From an uncultured Holophagaceae bacterium (GTDB taxonomy: Bacteria; Acidobacteriota; Holophagae; Holophagales; Holophagaceae), in assembly GCA_903843705.1 (NCBI GenBank), contig CAIMQW010000093.1, positions 18,803 to 82,802 of the forward strand: a DNA stretch of 64,000 nucleotides, given 5' to 3'. The notes under the pieces are model-generated. The model saw nothing but the letters and a program-made list of their open reading frames with translations. It searched no databases and was not told the DNA's origin. Each line of letters starts with the position of its first letter. Within the stretch, counting starts at the first letter, position 1. Below are positions 60,874 to 64,000 of the stretch, piece after piece. The position numbers and the translations under genes are program-made.

Positions 60874-61617
60874 ATGCAGCGATCTCTCATCCTTCTGTTG
60901 CTCTCGGCCCTCGGGCTGCGGGCTGATGGCGTGGCGGACCTGCGGGCAGCCCTAAGCCGGCTGCAGGGCACCACGACCCTCAAGGGGACCCTGGAGGTGA
61001 AGCGCTGGAACCGGAACGGCGAGGGCAAGGAGGCCATCGAGCGATCCGGCCACGCCTCGGCCTGGGTCGAGGATGGGCCCCAGGGGTTGCGGATGTTCTG
61101 GGACCGGAACCTGCTGGGTCAGGTGGGCCAGGAGGTGCGGGCGATCCGGAAGGATCCGAACGCGAAAAACCCCGCCACCACGGGTCTGGGGGCTCTCTCT
61201 CCCAAGCTGGTGACGGAACAGATCAATGCCGCGGAAGTCGTGGCCGGACAGCTTGAGCATGCCAACTTCCAGACCGAATCCCGTGAGATCTGGCAGGGTC
61301 GGCCCGCCCGGGTATTGACATTTGGATTGACAGTAAAGGGGCTTAGCGATCGAGATCGAAAATACGTGAAGGATTTCACCGGTACAGCCCAGATCTGGAT
61401 CGATGAGGACGGCACACCCCTCGCCTCCACCACCAAGGTGAGCCTGAAGGGGCGGGCCTTCCTGGTGGTCTCCTTCAACCAGGAGCAGGAGGAGTCCTCG
61501 GCCTACCAGAAGGTGGGGGACCGGCTGGTCTGCGTGCGCACAGAGCTGACCTCCGCCGGCAGTGGGGCTGGCGAGAAGGGGAAGACCCACAACGTGACCA
61601 CCTTCGCCATCCAGTAG
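60874..61617 (+). CDS. Hypothetical exported protein
   Basis: 247-residue protein with a signal peptide (MQRSLILLLLSALGLRADG). The mature part shows beta-rich stretches ('GTTTLKGTLEVKRWNRNGEG', 'GTAQIWIDEDGTPLASTTKV', 'VGDRLVCVRTELTSAG') like LolA-type or DUF-type lipid-binding proteins, but I do not recognise a family. ATG 60874 is chosen for the signal peptide. Sits alone between mnmE and gatB. Confidence 0.7.
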   Translation: MQRSLILLLLSALGLRADGVADLRAALSRLQGTTTLKGTLEVKRWNRNGEGKEAIERSGHASAWVEDGPQGLRMFWDRNLLGQVGQEVRAIRKDPNAKNPATTGLGALSPKLVTEQINAAEVVAGQLEHANFQTESREIWQGRPARVLTFGLTVKGLSDRDRKYVKDFTGTAQIWIDEDGTPLASTTKVSLKGRAFLVVSFNQEQEESSAYQKVGDRLVCVRTELTSAGSGAGEKGKTHNVTTFAIQ

Positions 61618-61656
61618 GAGGGTTGGCCCCGGCTACACTGGCCCTGCGGGGGAGGC

Positions 61657-63105
61657 ATGTTCGAGGCAGTGATCGGGTTGGAGGTCCACGTCCAGTTGAG
61701 CACGCGGACCAAGATGTTCTGCGGTTGTGCCAACCACTATGGCGCCCCGCCGAACACCCAGACCTGCCCGGTGTGCCTAGGCCTGCCCGGGGCCCTGCCC
61801 GCGCTGAACCGGGAGGCGGTCCGCATGGCCCTGGCCCTGGGCCTGTCGGTGGACGCCCGGATCCAGCCCCGCAGCACCTTCTACCGGAAGCAGTATTTCT
61901 ATCCGGACCTGCCCAAGGGCTACCAGATCACCCAGGGCCCCGTGGCGATCGTCGAGGAAGGCTGCCTGGAAATTCCTGGCGACGCCGCCGTCCGCGGGGG
62001 CGAGGGCCTCGTGCCGATCCGCCTGGAGCGGGCCCACCTGGAGGAGGATGCGGGAAAGAGCCACCACGACCTCGATGGGCAGAATAGCCACGTGGACCTG
62101 AACCGCGCCGGCGTGCCACTGCTGGAGATCGTCGGCGCCCCGGACCTGCGCAGCGCCCAGGAGGCTTCGGACTACCTCAAGGCTCTGCACCGTCTGGTGG
62201 TGGCTCTGGGGATCTGTGACGGCAACATGGAGGAGGGCAGCTTCCGTTGTGACGCCAACGTCAGCCTCCGACGGGTGGGGGAGCCCTTCGGCACCCGGGT
62301 CGAGGTCAAGAACCTGAACTCCTTCCGCTTCGTCCGCCAGGCCCTGGAGCACGAGTCCGACCGCCAGGCGGCCCTGCTGGCGCGGGGCGAGTCGGTGGCG
62401 ATGGAGACCCGGGGCTGGGATGCCGCTGCGGGCGAAACCCGGGGCCAGCGCACCAAGGAAGCCGCCATGGACTACCGCTACTTCCCGGAGCCGGACCTGC
62501 CGGTCCTGACCGTGGATCCCGCCGAGATCGAGGCGGTACGGGCCACCCTGCCCGAGCGGCCCGACCGGCAGGTCCGCCGCTGGCAGGAGGACTACGGGCT
62601 GGGCGCCGGGGAGACCCAGACCCTGGCCCAGAGCCCTGCCTTCGCGGCCTACTTCGAAGCCCTGGCTCAGGCGAGCGGCAGCGGCAAGGGCGCCGCCGCC
62701 TGGCTGCTGGGCGAGGTCAGCCGAATCCTGAACGAGCGCGGAATCGGCATCGAGGCCTTCCCGGTGACCCCCGAAGCTCTGGCCGGCCTCGTTCGGCTGG
62801 TGGAGAGCCGCGCGGTGTCCTTTGGCGCGGCCAAGGAGCAGGTCTTCCCGGCCCTGCTGGCCGGCGAGGGCAGCGCCGAGGCCATCGTGGCCCGGAAGGG
62901 CTTGGCCCAGGTCAGCGACCGCGGGGCCATCGAGCTCCTGGTGGCCCAGGTGCTGGCGGAAAACCCCGGCCCCGTGGCCCAGATCAAGGCCGGCAAGGCC
63001 AGTCTGAAGGGGTTCCTGGTGGGTCAGGTCCTCAAGGCGGGTCGGGGTCAGCTCGACGCCAAGGCTGTGAACGAGATCCTGACGGAAGCCCTGGCCAAGG
63101 ACTAG
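61657..63105 (+). CDS. gatB: Aspartyl/glutamyl-tRNA amidotransferase subunit B
   Basis: 482-residue GatB, part of the enzyme that converts misacylated Glu-tRNA(Gln)/Asp-tRNA(Asn). Begins 'MFEAVIGLEVHVQLSTRTKM'; zinc site 'CPVCLGLPGALPALN'; 'QYFYPDLPKGYQITQ' and 'EEGSFRCDANVSLR'. C-terminal YqeY-like tail 'FLVGQVLKAGRGQLDAKAVN' is present. No gatA or gatC nearby. Confidence 0.97.
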   Translation: MFEAVIGLEVHVQLSTRTKMFCGCANHYGAPPNTQTCPVCLGLPGALPALNREAVRMALALGLSVDARIQPRSTFYRKQYFYPDLPKGYQITQGPVAIVEEGCLEIPGDAAVRGGEGLVPIRLERAHLEEDAGKSHHDLDGQNSHVDLNRAGVPLLEIVGAPDLRSAQEASDYLKALHRLVVALGICDGNMEEGSFRCDANVSLRRVGEPFGTRVEVKNLNSFRFVRQALEHESDRQAALLARGESVAMETRGWDAAAGETRGQRTKEAAMDYRYFPEPDLPVLTVDPAEIEAVRATLPERPDRQVRRWQEDYGLGAGETQTLAQSPAFAAYFEALAQASGSGKGAAAWLLGEVSRILNERGIGIEAFPVTPEALAGLVRLVESRAVSFGAAKEQVFPALLAGEGSAEAIVARKGLAQVSDRGAIELLVAQVLAENPGPVAQIKAGKASLKGFLVGQVLKAGRGQLDAKAVNEILTEALAKD

Positions 63106-63126
63106 CCGCCGCCCCATGCTGGCTCC

Positions 63127-63414
63127 ATGAGCAACGAGATCCCCTCCGCCCTGCAGGCCTATCATCCCGGCGTGGTCCACATCTGCCAGAAGTGTGGCTG
63201 CTCGGTTGTGGACGCCGTGGAGACCCCGGGCGAGCCCTTCCACTGCCTGGACTGCCGACATCTGGTCCCGCCCCCGGAGGACGAGCTGACCCGGGCGGCC
63301 CTGGAAGACCGCGGCCCCTATGACATGCCCGATGACAAGCCCACCTTCTGGCGCGTCATTGCCATCATCGTCTTCGCTGTGGTGGCCCTGGGCATCGTGT
63401 TCTGGAAGCGGTAG
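63127..63414 (+). CDS. Small zinc-ribbon protein with C-terminal membrane anchor
   Basis: 95-residue protein with two CxxC motifs ('CQKCGC', 'CLDCRH') forming a zinc ribbon, then an acidic stretch (DRGPYDMPDDKP) and a C-terminal membrane helix 'VIAIIVFAVVALGIVFW'. Tail-anchored topology. No recognised family. Confidence 0.75.
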   Translation: MSNEIPSALQAYHPGVVHICQKCGCSVVDAVETPGEPFHCLDCRHLVPPPEDELTRAALEDRGPYDMPDDKPTFWRVIAIIVFAVVALGIVFWKR

Positions 63415-63476
63415 CGGGCGTCCTGGCCCATGACCAGAAGCCGCACCGGCCCTATGCTGGAGGATCGGAGCCGAGC

Positions 63477-64000
63477 ATGTCCAAATCCTGGGGACCCACC
63501 ACCACCGCCATCCATGCCGGGAAGCACTTCAACACCACCCGGGCCGTGACCACGCCGATCTTCCAGACCTCGGTCTTCCAGCTCATGGAGAACCAGGAGG
63601 GGGCCACCTTCTCGGCCAGCATCGAGCCCCCGGCCTTCTACACCCGCTGGGGCAACCCCAATAGCAGTGAGGTGGAGGCGGTGCTGGCCCAGCTCGAGGG
63701 GGCCGAGCGGGCCCTGGTGACGGCGTCGGGCATGGCCGCCTTCGCCCTGGTCTTCGAGGCCTTCCTGAAGCACGGGGACCACCTGGTGGCTCCCTGTGCC
63801 ATCTACCTGGGCACCGAGCAGCTCATCCGCCGCTGGGAGGCCGAGCGCGGGCTGCAGGTGACCTGGGTGCAGGACACCCTGGACCTCGGGGAGTGGGAGG
63901 CGGCCCTTCGCCCCGAGACCCGGATGCTCTGGGTGGAGACCCCCTCCAACCCCACCCTGGCCCTGACGGACCTGGCGGGGGTGGCGGCCCTGGGCCAGCA
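63477..64000 (+). CDS. Cys/Met metabolism PLP-dependent enzyme (partial, runs off window)
   Basis: First 174 codons of a trans-sulfuration enzyme, not in the ORF track because it has no stop here. Begins 'MSKSWGPTTTAIHAGKHFNT', then 'YTRWGNPNSSEVEAVLAQLE', 'VTASGMAAFALVFEAFL' and 'MLWVETPSNPTLALTDL'. This fits cystathionine gamma-synthase/lyase, methionine gamma-lyase or O-acyl-homoserine sulfhydrylase; the PLP lysine lies beyond the window. GGAG precedes ATG 63477. Confidence 0.88.
   Translation, partial: MSKSWGPTTTAIHAGKHFNTTRAVTTPIFQTSVFQLMENQEGATFSASIEPPAFYTRWGNPNSSEVEAVLAQLEGAERALVTASGMAAFALVFEAFLKHGDHLVAPCAIYLGTEQLIRRWEAERGLQVTWVQDTLDLGEWEAALRPETRMLWVETPSNPTLALTDLAGVAALGQ

Noticed and set aside
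61777-63261. 494-codon minus-strand ORF
   Set aside because: Antisense of gatB.

Overview
The window looks like a chromosome segment around the replication origin of a high-GC, diderm, free-living bacterium. Evidence for a diderm is the periplasmic P1-type YidC, a LolA-like protein, several lipoproteins and the long GyrB with the Gram-negative-type insertion. Gene content and order (rpmH-rnpA-yidC-jag-mnmE diverging from dnaA-dnaN-gyrB-gyrA with no recF between dnaN and gyrB) fit my recollection of Acidobacteriota of the class Holophagae (Geothrix/Holophaga-like). That assignment is inference, not a search result. I see no rRNA, tRNA, CRISPR array, IS element or prophage.

Layout. 1-16.2 kb: mixed housekeeping and envelope genes: TauE/SafE permease, a degenerate phosphoesterase, DUF192, a large DUF5916 outer-membrane-type protein, thyX, transaldolase, a cyclic-nucleotide-domain/aspartase fusion, an acyl-CoA carboxyltransferase, two tandem TPR paralogues with a CPBP protease, a GNAT enzyme, and a MBL/LolA-like/FHA/TPR operon. 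16.2-17.3 kb: an HD-GYP response regulator. 17.4-25.6 kb: a complete, tightly overlapping lysine/DAP operon (dapE-asd-lysC-dapB-dapA-dapD-aminotransferase-lysA, minus strand), preceded by a lysine riboswitch recognised by eye at about 25641-25812. 25.9-28.1 kb: a TetR repressor divergent from two lipoproteins, with a palindromic operator between. 28.1-34.8 kb: thiG, YceH, an old yellow enzyme, a barnase/barstar pair, an MFS transporter and a secreted M4 metalloprotease. 34.8-48.6 kb: a zinc-ribbon membrane protein, two tandem KimA-like potassium transporters, lipA, a purB/USG-like/ferredoxin operon, glyA with a strong terminator, and a GntR-controlled ABC exporter with a visible operator. 48.7-56.7 kb: gyrA, gyrB, dnaN, dnaA (minus). 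56.9-64 kb: rpmH, rnpA, yidC, jag, mnmE, an unknown secreted protein, gatB, a small zinc-ribbon protein and the start of a Cys/Met-metabolism PLP enzyme (plus).

How it fits together. Genes on both sides of the dnaA-rpmH gap point away from it. The dnaA-dnaN spacer holds four same-orientation TGTGGA-type DnaA-box-like 9-mers, so the origin is most likely there. Three near-consensus parS palindromes lie at 46.3, 51.35 and 60.07 kb, flanking the origin as expected for ParB loading. The lysine operon makes DAP by the succinylase route from aspartate and then lysine, with feedback through the riboswitch. The most unusual items are the cNMP-domain/aspartase fusion, the lysA product with an altered CESGD motif (CTSLD), a barnase/barstar cassette, the lysine riboswitch with a poorly paired P1, and MnmE with a degraded G4 motif. 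I did not find a clearly undescribed multi-gene system; most of the window is ordinary core genome.
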